DNA of 64,000 nucleotides, from the NCBI GenBank assembly GCA_001695595.3, contig MBPM02000109.1:1-64000 (forward strand), in the 5' to 3' direction. This document shows positions 24,100-33,873 of this stretch, one piece after another. Numbering within the stretch: the stretch's first letter is position 1; the number at the start of each line of letters is the position of its first letter. The notes under the pieces are model-generated. The model ran no database searches. It worked only from the letters and a program-made list of their open reading frames with translations, and was not told where the DNA came from. Made by a program: the position numbers and the translations under genes. This DNA comes from Plasmopara viticola (Eukaryota; Oomycota; Peronosporomycetes; Peronosporales; Peronosporaceae).

Positions 24100-24990
24100 C
24101 AATACAACGATGGGATGCATATGTACGTACGTATGCTGAGGGACTACACCTGCCGTAAACGAATTCTCCCGTTGACCGCATGTGTTGCTTATGTGCTTGT
24201 ATCATTTTTGTTGCCCAAGAGAAGCGCAACATGATAAGCAAAGATCCTGCGTCAGTAGCAGAAAAAGCTTGACTCATGTTGCATGAATGAGTGAGGCTTT
24301 GTACTTGCCAGAGTAGCAAATATATCGTCTGAGCACGAGGCTTGCAAGTCAAAAATTCGCGTTTTGAGGCTTTTGAATGATGGAAAACATGACTGCACGC
24401 GCGTTGCATTCTTAAAATGTGTTACTTCAACTTTTATTGAAGCTGCGAATGCTCACCTTACTTAAACACATTGCTCGTCCTATAAAGTACGCTTACCGTT
24501 TCCGTCTCCGAATCATCCTTTACTGCGTTGATGGGAGGTCAAAGACAGGGCAGTCTGTCAGCTCGCCCAAATTGTCTACACGGAGACTCTGTATGTAATG
24601 TTTTACGGATGTCGCCACAATATACATAACCTTGGTTATAAATTGTCACCTATGCTTTGTTTCGCTTTTGCCGTAAAAAATGGATCATAATCGGCACTGC
24701 CGTAATAGCGATATGCGCTTGTAATTTCGCAGACATATCTCATTAGGTTTACCTAGTCCAAAGAGATTTGTTGATTTCATGCTGGGAGCGATACTGTACG
24801 CTTAGCAACGTACCCTATGTACACACCTCTTCGATGTAGGTGTAAAGCTAAGGCCTAAATTGATGCTGGGTCTACGCTAAGAAACCACTGAAATGGTTAT
24901 AATCGTTGCTTTTTTGAGAGATACCCAATTGCAGCGATTAAATGTCTTTTGCTTGCTGCTCTATCGTACGAGGCCGGAATTATGCGTTTG
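24100..24990 (+). other. 3' flank and spacer after copy F
   Basis: The conserved post-stop block is recognisable at 24,100-24,220 (CGATGGGATGCAT...GTTGACCGCATGTGTTGCTTATGTG). The minus-strand frame of 205 codons at 24,409-23,792 overlaps the pseudogene and this flank; it has no paralogue and is taken as chance. Confidence 0.6.
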
Positions 24991-25641
24991 TAGCTGATTT
25001 AGAACTTGCAATGTAGTAGACATACGTCGATGGAGGGCTAAGATCGTGTAGACCGTCAGTGCACAAACGACGACATCGGTGTTTGGCTTTCCAATAAAAA
25101 TATGGTGCTACACACTCGCGTATGTCTACTAACTTGTGGATGACGCTCACGGTTTGCTTTGCCCGCCGTCTTTACTTATCCAATTAACAAGACGGCTCAT
25201 TGGTATATTCGGCGTTGGGCCTACCTCCACAAATACTGCCCAAACCTGCTTTGCAGGGGCTTTGAATCGCATGATTGTACGATGGCTCAAATAACTTTAG
25301 CCAATTAAATTTTGTGTGATGGGCTAGGAAATACTTGCGTAGAGAAGGCTTTAAGCCAGCAAAATAAACGACCAGGCCGACCCATCATTCGCTTGCTGCG
25401 AAAAAACGAGAATGCATCCAAGGGGTGGCGCTTCTCTGGATGCACCGAGGTCGTGCAACAAATTTCGTTATGATTTATATGGAATAACATTTTATGACTA
25501 TTTGTTATGTTCAAGATTGTCTATGAAACGAGCAAAACTTAAAGCTAATCATCAATCGTGCGGCAAACTCGTCATCCGCAGACTCGATTTTTTTCGTGCG
25601 GTGACTAGTTGTAAAACAAAATAGGTGCAATGTTTGATAAC
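24991..25641 (+). repeat. Segmental duplication, unit B left part
   Basis: This aligns by eye with 31,508-32,155, starting from TAGCTGATTTAGAACTTGCA in both copies. It carries the GC-hairpin module near 25,230. No conserved coding frame. Confidence 0.8.
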
Positions 25642-26818
25642 AAGGGGGGCCGGTAACCAGCCCCCCCTAATGCAGTACCCCTAATCATCTCTAATTGGCT
25701 GAAGCGAACACCATTGGGTCTAAATGTTATGTAGGATCACAGGGATCTGAGTATTACCTGATAGTACTACAAGTTAATTGTTTGCTCGTTCGTGCCAAGT
25801 ATACCTGCTATTTACTATTTAGATTTCTGTCGCGAATTATTAGCTTTCGTACAAGCAAATTCGCAAGGTTTTTTGCATTGCAAAATTCCACTGTAATATT
25901 ATAGTGCCTCCCGCCGATCCTTTCCTGACGATACATATTCTTGCGCCGCAAAAAGTCATAACTAAGATCAGTGAATCGTACTTATTTTTCAGCAAATAAC
26001 CCTCATACCAATATCAGCCGCCAGCCTGTGAATCGATATTTTGTAGGAATTCCACCCCATGTTAGTAGGACTCGAAACATTCATTAAAGAGGATAGAAGG
26101 GGTGCAGCTAAGTTTGCAAAGCTGGTCCAAAACAACAACTTTCTTTGTTTATAATTGCTTAAATTGCATGTAGCGTAATTTTCCCGACGCATTACGTGAG
26201 GACAGACCTGACGCAATAGACCTTAATGAGCATTTAGTTATCTCACATACGCACCATGGAGAGGCCGATGAAGGCATTTCCCACACTGGCGGTAATTGGC
26301 CCGTATTTGCTTTCTTCACTGATCCCGGCAAAGCTTGTGGCTTTTGTCGTGCTAAAACTTTGCTCTTTCCCCGCTCGACGTTGCTGTATTGCAGCTGTAA
26401 CTCGTTCCTTTTTCTTCTGCGCAGACTTATGCAATGCAATCATTAAATGCTTCGATGTCGTCTCGTGCGGAGGAAACTGTATAATCGAACGATAGCCAAA
26501 CTCAGACATTTATTGTCAAGCCTAAGCATTTGTAACTAACAGATGAACCATATTGTCACAAGATGTTTTTTTGTTGTAGCTTCCATCTTTGCCGTTGCTG
26601 CAAACGTATCGATCTCACGGCGAAGAGCTGTCCTGTACAGCGAGCAATATTATCCTTTGCATCCGACATTGGAGACGATGATCGCGCGATAGTACGTACT
26701 CTGCGTCGAACACGTTTACGAGTTCCGATCGTCTAATTTAAGTAGTGAGGTGGACACAAAGATAGACTGGAGGGGCTGTTTAGCGAAAAGGGGGCGATAG
26801 TTAGTGGCTCTTATAATA
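25642..26818. other. 1.18-kb insertion present in unit B and absent from unit C
   Basis: Unit C runs TTTGATAACTAGAGGTCATT (32,145-32,165), whereas unit B is interrupted after TTTGATAAC (25,641) and resumes at AGAGGTCATT (26,819). The left edge has a GC hairpin, GGGGGGC...GCCCCCC (25,644-25,666). No clear target duplication or terminal inverted repeat was found, so it could be an insertion in B or a deletion in C. It contains the small signal-peptide ORF at 26,543. Confidence 0.7.
26543..26692 (+). CDS. Small ORF, 49 aa, with predicted signal peptide
   Basis: The ATG at 26,543 opens a 49-codon frame ending with TAG at 26,690-26,692. Residues 1-22 look like a signal peptide: a short N-region with an Arg, the core CFFVVASIFAVAA, and an AAN cleavage-like end. 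The remaining 27 residues begin SISRRRAVLY and are rich in Arg and Tyr. It may be a short secreted peptide or the N-terminal stub of another decayed effector. I do not recognise it, and no other copy exists in the window. No Inr/FPR promoter is visible just upstream, which weakens the case. Confidence 0.35.
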   Translation: MNHIVTRCFFVVASIFAVAANVSISRRRAVLYSEQYYPLHPTLETMIAR

Positions 26819-27600
26819 AGAGGTCATTTTGTAGATTGTTGAGCGCAGTACCCTTTTTGAAAGACCACAATGGTCGAATGGTGTTTATCTCGCCACGATA
26901 TTGAAACAATTTGTTTTTTAACCTATAGTGAAGATATTTGCGTGGAGGTCATGTCACTCGAGAGTGGTATATAGCCAGGTAAGTACCCTACAAGTGAGAC
27001 TGAAGATGTCAGCGCACATGTCAGCGCACATGTCAGCGCACATGTCAGCGCACATGTCAGTGTTTCAGCGGGTTGGCTTTTTCTTTTAACATTGTCAAAC
27101 GCTTCAGTGATGTAAGTCGATTTGGATTAATTATGTGCTCGGCCTACTCCAAAATTCAACATGAACCATTCTTTGCTGACCGAAGAAACAACAACTTGAA
27201 CTTGGTGCCTGTGTCAGACACTTTTGACAGTATCAAAATGGCTATGCTATTTCTAGACCGCGGGTTTAGACCAAAAACCTTTCCAGAGTCAATTTCACGA
27301 GCCAAGATCCCGCCTTGTGGCCTCGTATCAACCAAGTGGTTTTAGATGCTTGGCCATAGGCTCGACGTGTTTACAGCGGTCCATTTCTACACATAGGTAT
27401 GCTGAGCGAGTGAATAGCGTCGTCGAAGGCATTTTATGCATCAAATGCGCAGATACGCCAAAGTGCGGGAGCAGCACACTCCTACTCGTTGTGTTGTCCC
27501 AAAAGTAAGACAACACCGTTTTATGGTAATGGGCTAGTCAGCATACGCGCTAGGCTATTGCCGTCTCATAGCGATTTAAGGCTTGATGGAGGAGAAAGAG
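26819..27600 (+). repeat. Segmental duplication, unit B middle part
   Basis: This aligns with 32,156-32,825. A plus-strand frame (27,073-27,345) and its counterpart at 32,454-32,654 share VPVSDTFD and AKIPP, but they differ at many residues and end at different stops. It is probably duplicated non-coding DNA or an old, unrecognised coding relic. Confidence 0.7.
27006..27060 (+). repeat. 12-bp minisatellite, about 4.6 copies
   Basis: ATGTCAGCGCAC is repeated perfectly at 27,006, 27,018, 27,030 and 27,042, with a partial fifth copy. The matching place in unit C (near 32,308) has a single degenerate copy, so the expansion followed the B/C duplication. Confidence 0.95.
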
Positions 27601-28549
27601 CTTAGCAGCATACTAGTATCAGCCGTCTCGCACTGCGTAAGCAGGTCAAATGCTTTCCGACAAAGGTCCGTTTAAGATTGTGTACGCTCGACGCTACTAA
27701 AAGGATGCGTGCATACCAGGTGCTCAATGTATGTTTACTTATGTCGTATTGTGACCTGCACGCGGGACGAGTACAGGTAAAGCAGATCGACTTATCTACT
27801 GCGCAAGAATCAAACTCTGGACACGGACCACCACAACCTGGGCTCGAGGAGGGAAAAGAACGAAGTCCTGTTTAATCGATGCAACTGCAATAAATCCGGT
27901 CGGACAAGATCTAAGAGCTTTGACGTTGCTATGCCAACAACAATTGAGGCCTTTGACTTTACCGTTTGCTAATTCTTATATTGCGTCCACCAATTGCCAG
28001 TAAGAATATTTACCCCACGAGAAAGAACCTAAGCAAGGTTCAGTCTACACATCGATGTACAAGAGGTACATTTGATCTTCAATCTTAAGGGACCAACGTC
28101 TTATCATTGTCTCATTTTTTTTATTATGAAGGGACTCTTTGGACAGGATCGGTCAACACTGCAATGATTTCTAATAGGACTACACTTACAGCCTTAGATT
28201 CGAATACTTTTGCCCACTATTCTCTTTGGCGACACAATGGCGCCTAAAAAATCCTGCACAAGCTGGACCTCTATCTTGGCACAGGGGTTCCAAGATTTGA
28301 AACCAATCTGGACTTGAGCCCTTTCTTTGCACACGAAACGTGTGTATGTTGTCCATCGCCAAAGATATTATTCAGCACCATGCACCGTATATTTATGTGA
28401 ATTAAAAGCCCAACGAGATCATGGCAGTCGCAATTGCATATATTGAGATAGAAGAGAATACCGAATCAGGTTTATGGTACAATCTTGCAAATCAGCACAT
28501 TTCCCTGTGCCAAGATGGGGGTACAACTTGTGCTTGGCCAAAAATGCCT
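27601..28549 (+). repeat. 5' flank of effector gene B (duplication of 1-1,020)
   Basis: This is the upstream block shared with copy A (1-980) and partly with unit C (32,825-33,590). Nothing in it reads as a conserved protein. It ends at the core promoter of gene B. Confidence 0.8.
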
Positions 28550-28567
28550 GTCATTCTCCAATTTACC
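28550..28567 (+). promoter_or_regulatory. Oomycete-type core promoter, gene B
   Basis: GTCATTCTCCAATTTACC, 26 nt upstream of the chosen ATG at 28,594. It is an exact Inr (TCATTCT) followed by CAATTTAC, matching the FPR. It supports starting translation at 28,594 rather than at codons upstream, which would lie before the transcription start. Confidence 0.8.
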
Positions 28568-28593
28568 TGCATACTCTCACGTCCACAAAGCCC

Positions 28594-29664
28594 ATGATCT
28601 CTATGCGTCTACGGCGAATGGTGACACTGACGATGGTCATTCTTTTGATGCTCTGTAAGACTACCAAAGTGGCGGCGAGAGTCTCTGGTGCTGAGAAATT
28701 TCAAAATGATGGTGTGGACACGCTGCCTTTAGCGGAACAACACCATCCACGTCGGCGATGGCCTGCCCGCCTCTTGGGTTCGTTCACGGGTCCTTCAGCC
28801 TTCACGAGATTTGTACGCACGCCACTGAAAGCGTGGCTTTTCCCACATCTGTTTTTACAAGGCGCCACCGATCGGCAGAAAGCTGTAACTGTTCTCTTTC
28901 GATCTCACAATTTTGCAGAACTGAACGCCGATCGTTTTTTCTTAAGCAAGCAATTCACGACGTGGGAGGAACAAGTCAAGAAAGCCTATGGAGCCGAATC
29001 GGACGAGTTAATGGTCACAACAATGCAAAATGAGTTGAAGGAAAACGCGAATGGCCAAGTCGAAGTAATGATTGCACGAGCATTTGAAAACGATAACCTG
29101 AAGGAATTGGCACTCCGCTTAGAGGACATATTTTTACGGAAATTGGTCAACGCCGTGCTTCGTGCAGACGCTAGTCCTTATGTGCGTTATGTGCTGTATC
29201 GTGGTCCGGCGCAAAATTCTGTGAATGAGAAAATGCAGAAATTGATGAAACCGAAACCTCCCCCTGACTGGTTTACTGCTATTGAAAACAGTTTGTTCAA
29301 CGCTCGAGTGCCTTTTGCGAGATTTGAAGAACCTGCTTTCAAAGATTTGAGTTATTACTTCTTAAGCATTACTGGACGTTTAGTTGAACACGTTTTCGAA
29401 AATCTGGCTCCTGTTGATGGGTTCAACAACAATGCCTTCTTGCTGGATTCGCTTTATAATAAAGCGGCTGCCAGATACGCCAATGTGGACTTCATCAAAT
29501 ACATGCTGGTCATAACGAAGGAATGGAGTTCCGATAGGTACGACAATTTTTTTAACAGGCTCAACGAAAAAGAACTTCCGTATGACCTCCAAAAAAAGTT
29601 GATCAAACCGATCTATAATGCGCTCACAAAAGGCACGTACATCCTTCCACCTGATCAAGTGTAA
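28594..29664 (+). CDS. Candidate secreted RxLR-like/WY-like effector (gene B)
   Basis: An intact protein of 356 aa. Residues 1-28 are a signal peptide (core MVTLTMVILLML, likely cut after VAA). RRWPARLL at 54-61 sits where RxLR lies in oomycete effectors, but there is no true RxLR and no EER. The body is predicted mostly helical. It has DRQKAVTVLF (93-102), FFLSKQFTTWEEQVKKAYG with W124 and Y132, and then VEVMIARAFENDN. A LRLEDIFLRKLV segment, YVRYVLYRG and GFNNNAF (276-282) follow. The W-x7-Y spacing and the leucine-rich segment after it recall WY-fold effector units, probably two in tandem. The mature part has no cysteine. A host-cell role is inferred. The start is the ATG matching those of F, G and K; a second ATG lies three codons on. 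Confidence 0.85.
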   Translation: MISMRLRRMVTLTMVILLMLCKTTKVAARVSGAEKFQNDGVDTLPLAEQHHPRRRWPARLLGSFTGPSAFTRFVRTPLKAWLFPHLFLQGATDRQKAVTVLFRSHNFAELNADRFFLSKQFTTWEEQVKKAYGAESDELMVTTMQNELKENANGQVEVMIARAFENDNLKELALRLEDIFLRKLVNAVLRADASPYVRYVLYRGPAQNSVNEKMQKLMKPKPPPDWFTAIENSLFNARVPFARFEEPAFKDLSYYFLSITGRLVEHVFENLAPVDGFNNNAFLLDSLYNKAAARYANVDFIKYMLVITKEWSSDRYDNFFNRLNEKELPYDLQKKLIKPIYNALTKGTYILPPDQV

Positions 29665-31440
29665 CAATACAACATTTGGAATACATCGGTTCGTAAGCAA
29701 TTGATTTACACATGAAGTCCGATCTCTCGTGCTGCCATTATGTTCTGCTCATGTGTTTGTTTTGTGTTTGTAGTAAAATCATGATTGGAGATTTTCTGTT
29801 AGTTGCAGAAAAGACTGGACCTGTGACGATTGAATAAGCGGCGCTTGTCATCAAAGCACAAGGCTTGCATGCCAACACTTCGCATTTTGAGGCATTTCAC
29901 TGCTTTGTACACACTTGCATTGCATCCTTAGATCATATTACTTCAAATCCTATTAAATCGAGCATAGTTACTTTCTTAAGCTTGTTTCTTGTCCTACGAA
30001 TTTACCGTCGATAGGGCCATCAAAATGTACCTTAGTATGGAGTATTGAGACAACGGCATTTTCGATGAACGAAAGCCTGGTCCTAAATTGTATGCTTTGT
30101 ACATTTTAAAACGCCTTGCGTTTTTACGGGGACAATTTGTTGTAGACAAGACTCATAATGCTTAACGTCATGAGGATATGCGCTTGAAATATGTCGGCAG
30201 ATGCTTGTGGCTGTATGAAGCTTGCAATGTAGGAGGACATTCAACAATGCAACGTAGGTGAGAAATCAGATTATGCAGCCCATCACAGGCTTTTAGAATA
30301 GTGACCACCCATTTCAGTTCGCTTTGCCCGCGTCTGAGCGATTCCAAATCTGAAGAGAGCTTACTATTGAGCTCAGCATTGGGGCCGCTATCAAAATTTG
30401 CTTGAGTATTGTGGCTTTTTTACCACGGTGCTCGCTTCCGTGGCTCTACTTGATGGTAATTTTGATCTTTAGCCAATCGTCTTCTATGTAATGGACACAG
30501 AAACACATAAGCAAAAGTTCAAGAGATATTGACATACAACAAGTAAACGCTAGCCAGCACAGTGAACGTTGCGCCGCCCCGTCACCCACTTGCTGCATAA
30601 TAAAACGAAAAATTCGATCCAAGAGATAAACCTCTGAGCTACATATTCTCAAATCGAGCATACTATCGCTAAGCTTAGATTAAAAAAAAATGTCGACTTT
30701 AGACGTGTTAAGGGCCAACGCGAGTGGGTCCGAGCGCGAGTAGGTAAAGCAAAAACAGAGGGTATTTTTTAGTTATGGATGATGCATCAAGTATCAATGG
30801 ACATTTCGATGTTGTGCAACGAGCTTTTGAGATTATTTATATGGGCAAAAGGAAGATTAATGAGAGAAAATATACATTCGCAGCACAAGAATTTGGCGGT
30901 AACGTCAAATCGTCAAGCAGCAGTAGCGAGTCTTATTTCAACTAAAGTAACATTAATTTGGGAATATTTGAAAAAAAGCTTCATAACAGTTGTGGTAGGA
31001 GAAGGATATTGCGAGGTTTGGCTTGCTCTTGACTAAAAAATTTTAAAAACCGGTGCCAGACTGGCCAGCGAAAGGATTTACAGTGCTGATCACTGACGAC
31101 AATGTATCTTCCTTACGATTGTCACAAATTTTCTTTCCCAACGGATAGCGCTACTCTTGTAATTGCCAGCCCTCCACTCGCATCTAAATTGTTGGGTCTC
31201 GTTAGAAAAAAAGGATCGACTCATTATTACGCTCGGCGCTGGGATGGTTAAAAAGATATTGCGCGGCCTTGCTTTGCGGGCCATGATATCGGGCCTTTTG
31301 CTTTACGTTAATGTCCGGGGTATGGTGCTCCAAATCATCTTTTGGCGACGAACAGAAGCTGTGCTATTAGCGCACTTTTGTAAAGAGTCTGTATATGCGA
31401 ACATACTTAAGCAAGATGATATAAAGTATACAGGACCAGC
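29665..31440 (+). repeat. 3' flank and spacer of unit B, nearly identical to 38,069-39,840
   Basis: This block begins with the conserved post-stop sequence (CCGATCTCTCGTG...GTTCTGCTCATGTGTTTG). By eye it matches the spacer after gene C almost base for base over 1.7 kb, with few small indels. It includes the GC-hairpin module at 31,261-31,282. The open frames in it (for example 31,163-31,447) are in duplicated spacer and lack protein features. Confidence 0.9.
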
Positions 31441-31507
31441 ACAGTGAGAATGTCGAGTTTATGAGTTAAGGTACGTGTTATTTAAAGGGATCAGATGAAT
31501 TGCTGGT

Positions 31508-33590
31508 TTTAGCTGATTTAGAACTTGCAATGTAGAAGACAAACGTCGATGCGGGGCTAAGATCGTGTTGCCCGTCAGTGCACAAACGACAAAATTCTAT
31601 GTTTGACTCTCCAATAAAAAATATGGTGCTACATACTCGCGTATGTCTGCTAGCTTGTGACTGCCGCTCACACTTTGATTTACCCGCCGTCTTTACTCAT
31701 TTAATCGTTATGACGGCTCATTGGTGGATTCGGTGTTGGGCCCACCTCCAAACAGACTGCACAACCCGGCTTTAAATCACATAAGTGTACTGTGTTCACA
31801 TTTTCGATGGCTCACATAACTTTAGCCAATCATCTTGTGTGTGACCGGCGATAAATACTTACGCAGAGGAGACTACAAGCTAGCAAACTAAACGGCCAGG
31901 CCGCCCCATCATTCACTTGCTGCGAAACAAACGAGAATGCACCCAAGGGGTGGCGCTTTTCCAGATATTCTGAGCCCGTGCAACAATTTTGTACCTTTGT
32001 ATGGAATGAATGTTAAATTTTTATTTGCTATACTTAAGATTGTCTAGAAGCGAGCAATTGATTGGGGTAACTAAATCTTGTTAGCAATCGTGCGGCAAAC
32101 TCGTCATCCGTAGACTTGTTTCTTTTTGTGCGGCGACCAGGCAATATTTGATAACTAGAGGTCATTTGTAGATTGATGAGCGCGGTACCCTATTAAGTGA
32201 AACAATTTGTTTCTAGACCTAAAGTACCGATATTCGCGTGGAGGCCATGTCACTCGAATGTGGATGTATGGCCAGGTATGTACTCTACAAGTGGGTCTGA
32301 AAATGTTAACGCACATGTCAATGTGTCAGCGGATTAGACTCTTATCGAAACATTGTCAAACAATCAATGATGTTGGTCCATTTATTAATTGTTTGCTCGG
32401 TCTACTGCAGAACTCAACAAGATACGCTCATTGGTGATCAGTGAAACAAAAACGTGCACTTGGTGCCTGTGTCAGACACTTTTGACGGTAATAAAATGGC
32501 TATGCTTTTTCTAGACCGTGTCTTTAGACCACGTGACTTTCTAGAGGCAACGTCGCGAGCCAAGATCCCGCCTTCTGGCCTCTTATCAAGCAAGTGGTTA
32601 AATATGCTTGGCCATAGGCTCGGCGTGTCCACAGCGGTTCATCGCTACACCTAGGTATACTGAGCGAGTGAATAACGTCGTCGAAGGCAATTTATGCATC
32701 GGGTGCGCAAATACGCCAAAGTGCGGGAGTAAGACACTCCCACTCGTTGCGGTGGCACAAAATAAGACTTACACACCGTTTGTTGTTCATGGGCTAATCA
32801 GCACACGCGCTCCGCTTCTGCCGTCTCATAGTGATTCAAGGCTTAGCGGCATGCTTGTATAAGCCGAATGCTTTCTGACATAGGTCGCACTACTTAAGGG
32901 ATGTTTGCATACGAGGTGCTCAACCTATGTTTATTTATATCGTATTGTGACCTACACACGGGGGCGTTGGCACCGAGTACAGGTAAAGAAGATCGACTGA
33001 TTAGTTGCACAAGAATCAGAATCTGGACACGGACCACCACAACCTCGGCTCGAGGGAGAAAGTAGAACGAAGTCCTCGTGAATCGATGCAATTTGCTTGC
33101 TCGAGGCATTGAACCCGGTCGGACAAGATCTAAAAGCTTTGACAATGCTAAGCCAACAATTGAGGCCTTCGGCTTTACCGCTTGCCAATTCTTCTATTGC
33201 GTCCACCAAATGCCAGTGAAGATATTTTCCCACGAGAAAGAACCTAAGCAAGATTTAGTTTACACACCGATGTACAAGAGGTAGATTTGATCTCCTATCT
33301 CGAACTATCTTAATATGTGGAACAACGTCTTACCAATGTCTTAATATTATTTTTTATTACGATGGGGCTTTTCAGACGGGATCAATTAAAATTGCAATGG
33401 TCTCCAAGAGGACTACACTTTATATACAATCTTAGATTTTAATATTTTTCCCATTATTCTCTTTTGGCGACACAATGAACTGAAGCTACAAGCCCAATCT
33501 TGGCTTAAGGGTTCCAAGATTTTAAAACTGATCTGGTCTTAGTAGAACAGATACTGGCCATCGCCAAAAGATATTTTTGAGCACCATGCT
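31508..33590 (+). repeat. Segmental duplication, unit C left part
   Basis: This is the counterpart of 24,991-25,641 plus 26,819-28,400, lacking the 1.18-kb B-specific segment. The minus-strand frame 33,251-32,952 (99 codons) is open only in this copy; A and B have stops in the same frame. I therefore do not call it a gene. Confidence 0.8.
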
Positions 33591-33722
33591 CCGTATATTG
33601 GCCTTGAAGACATGGGCCTGGCAGCACGGCCTTGCTTTGCGGGCCATGATATCATGGGGCTTTTGAATCACATGAATGTACGGAGCATGGTGCTCAGAAG
33701 CATCTTTTGGCGATGGACAGCA
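33553..33722. repeat. Inverted repeat (foldback) upstream of the hAT element
   Basis: CCATCGCCAAAAGAT...GAGCACCATGCTCCGTA (33,557-33,595) recurs as its reverse complement, TACGGAGCATGGTGCTC...ATCTTTTGGCGATGG (about 33,679-33,717). The sequence is the same dispersed module that lies forward upstream of genes A and B (near 780 and 28,350) and reversed in the spacers after B and C (near 31,320 and 39,740). Confidence 0.85.
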
Positions 33723-33873
33723 TCTCTGCTACTAACACACGTTTCATGTGCAAAGAAAGGGTTCAGCGCCATGCGTAAATAAGAGCCAATCGTTTCGCTT
33801 TTTAAGATACACAAGACTGGCATTTTTATTCGAGCAGCTGTGCAAGAAAATTGGTGACAAATTGTCACCAACA

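Noticed and set aside
23792..24409. 205-codon minus-strand ORF
   Set aside because: It runs antisense through the 3' end of pseudogene F and its conserved 3' flank. The same frame is not open in other family units.
27006..27060. Regular repeat considered as a CRISPR-like array
   Set aside because: The 12-bp units are contiguous with no spacers and the genome is eukaryotic, so it is a minisatellite.
31163..31447. 94-codon ORF with a counterpart in unit C
   Set aside because: The unit C copy is shorter and starts and ends differently. The open stretch follows the GC-hairpin module, and no protein feature is seen.
32952..33251. Minus-strand 99-codon ORF, considered as a transposase remnant
   Set aside because: The same frame in units A and B has stops, and no piggyBac or other transposase motif could be matched with confidence.
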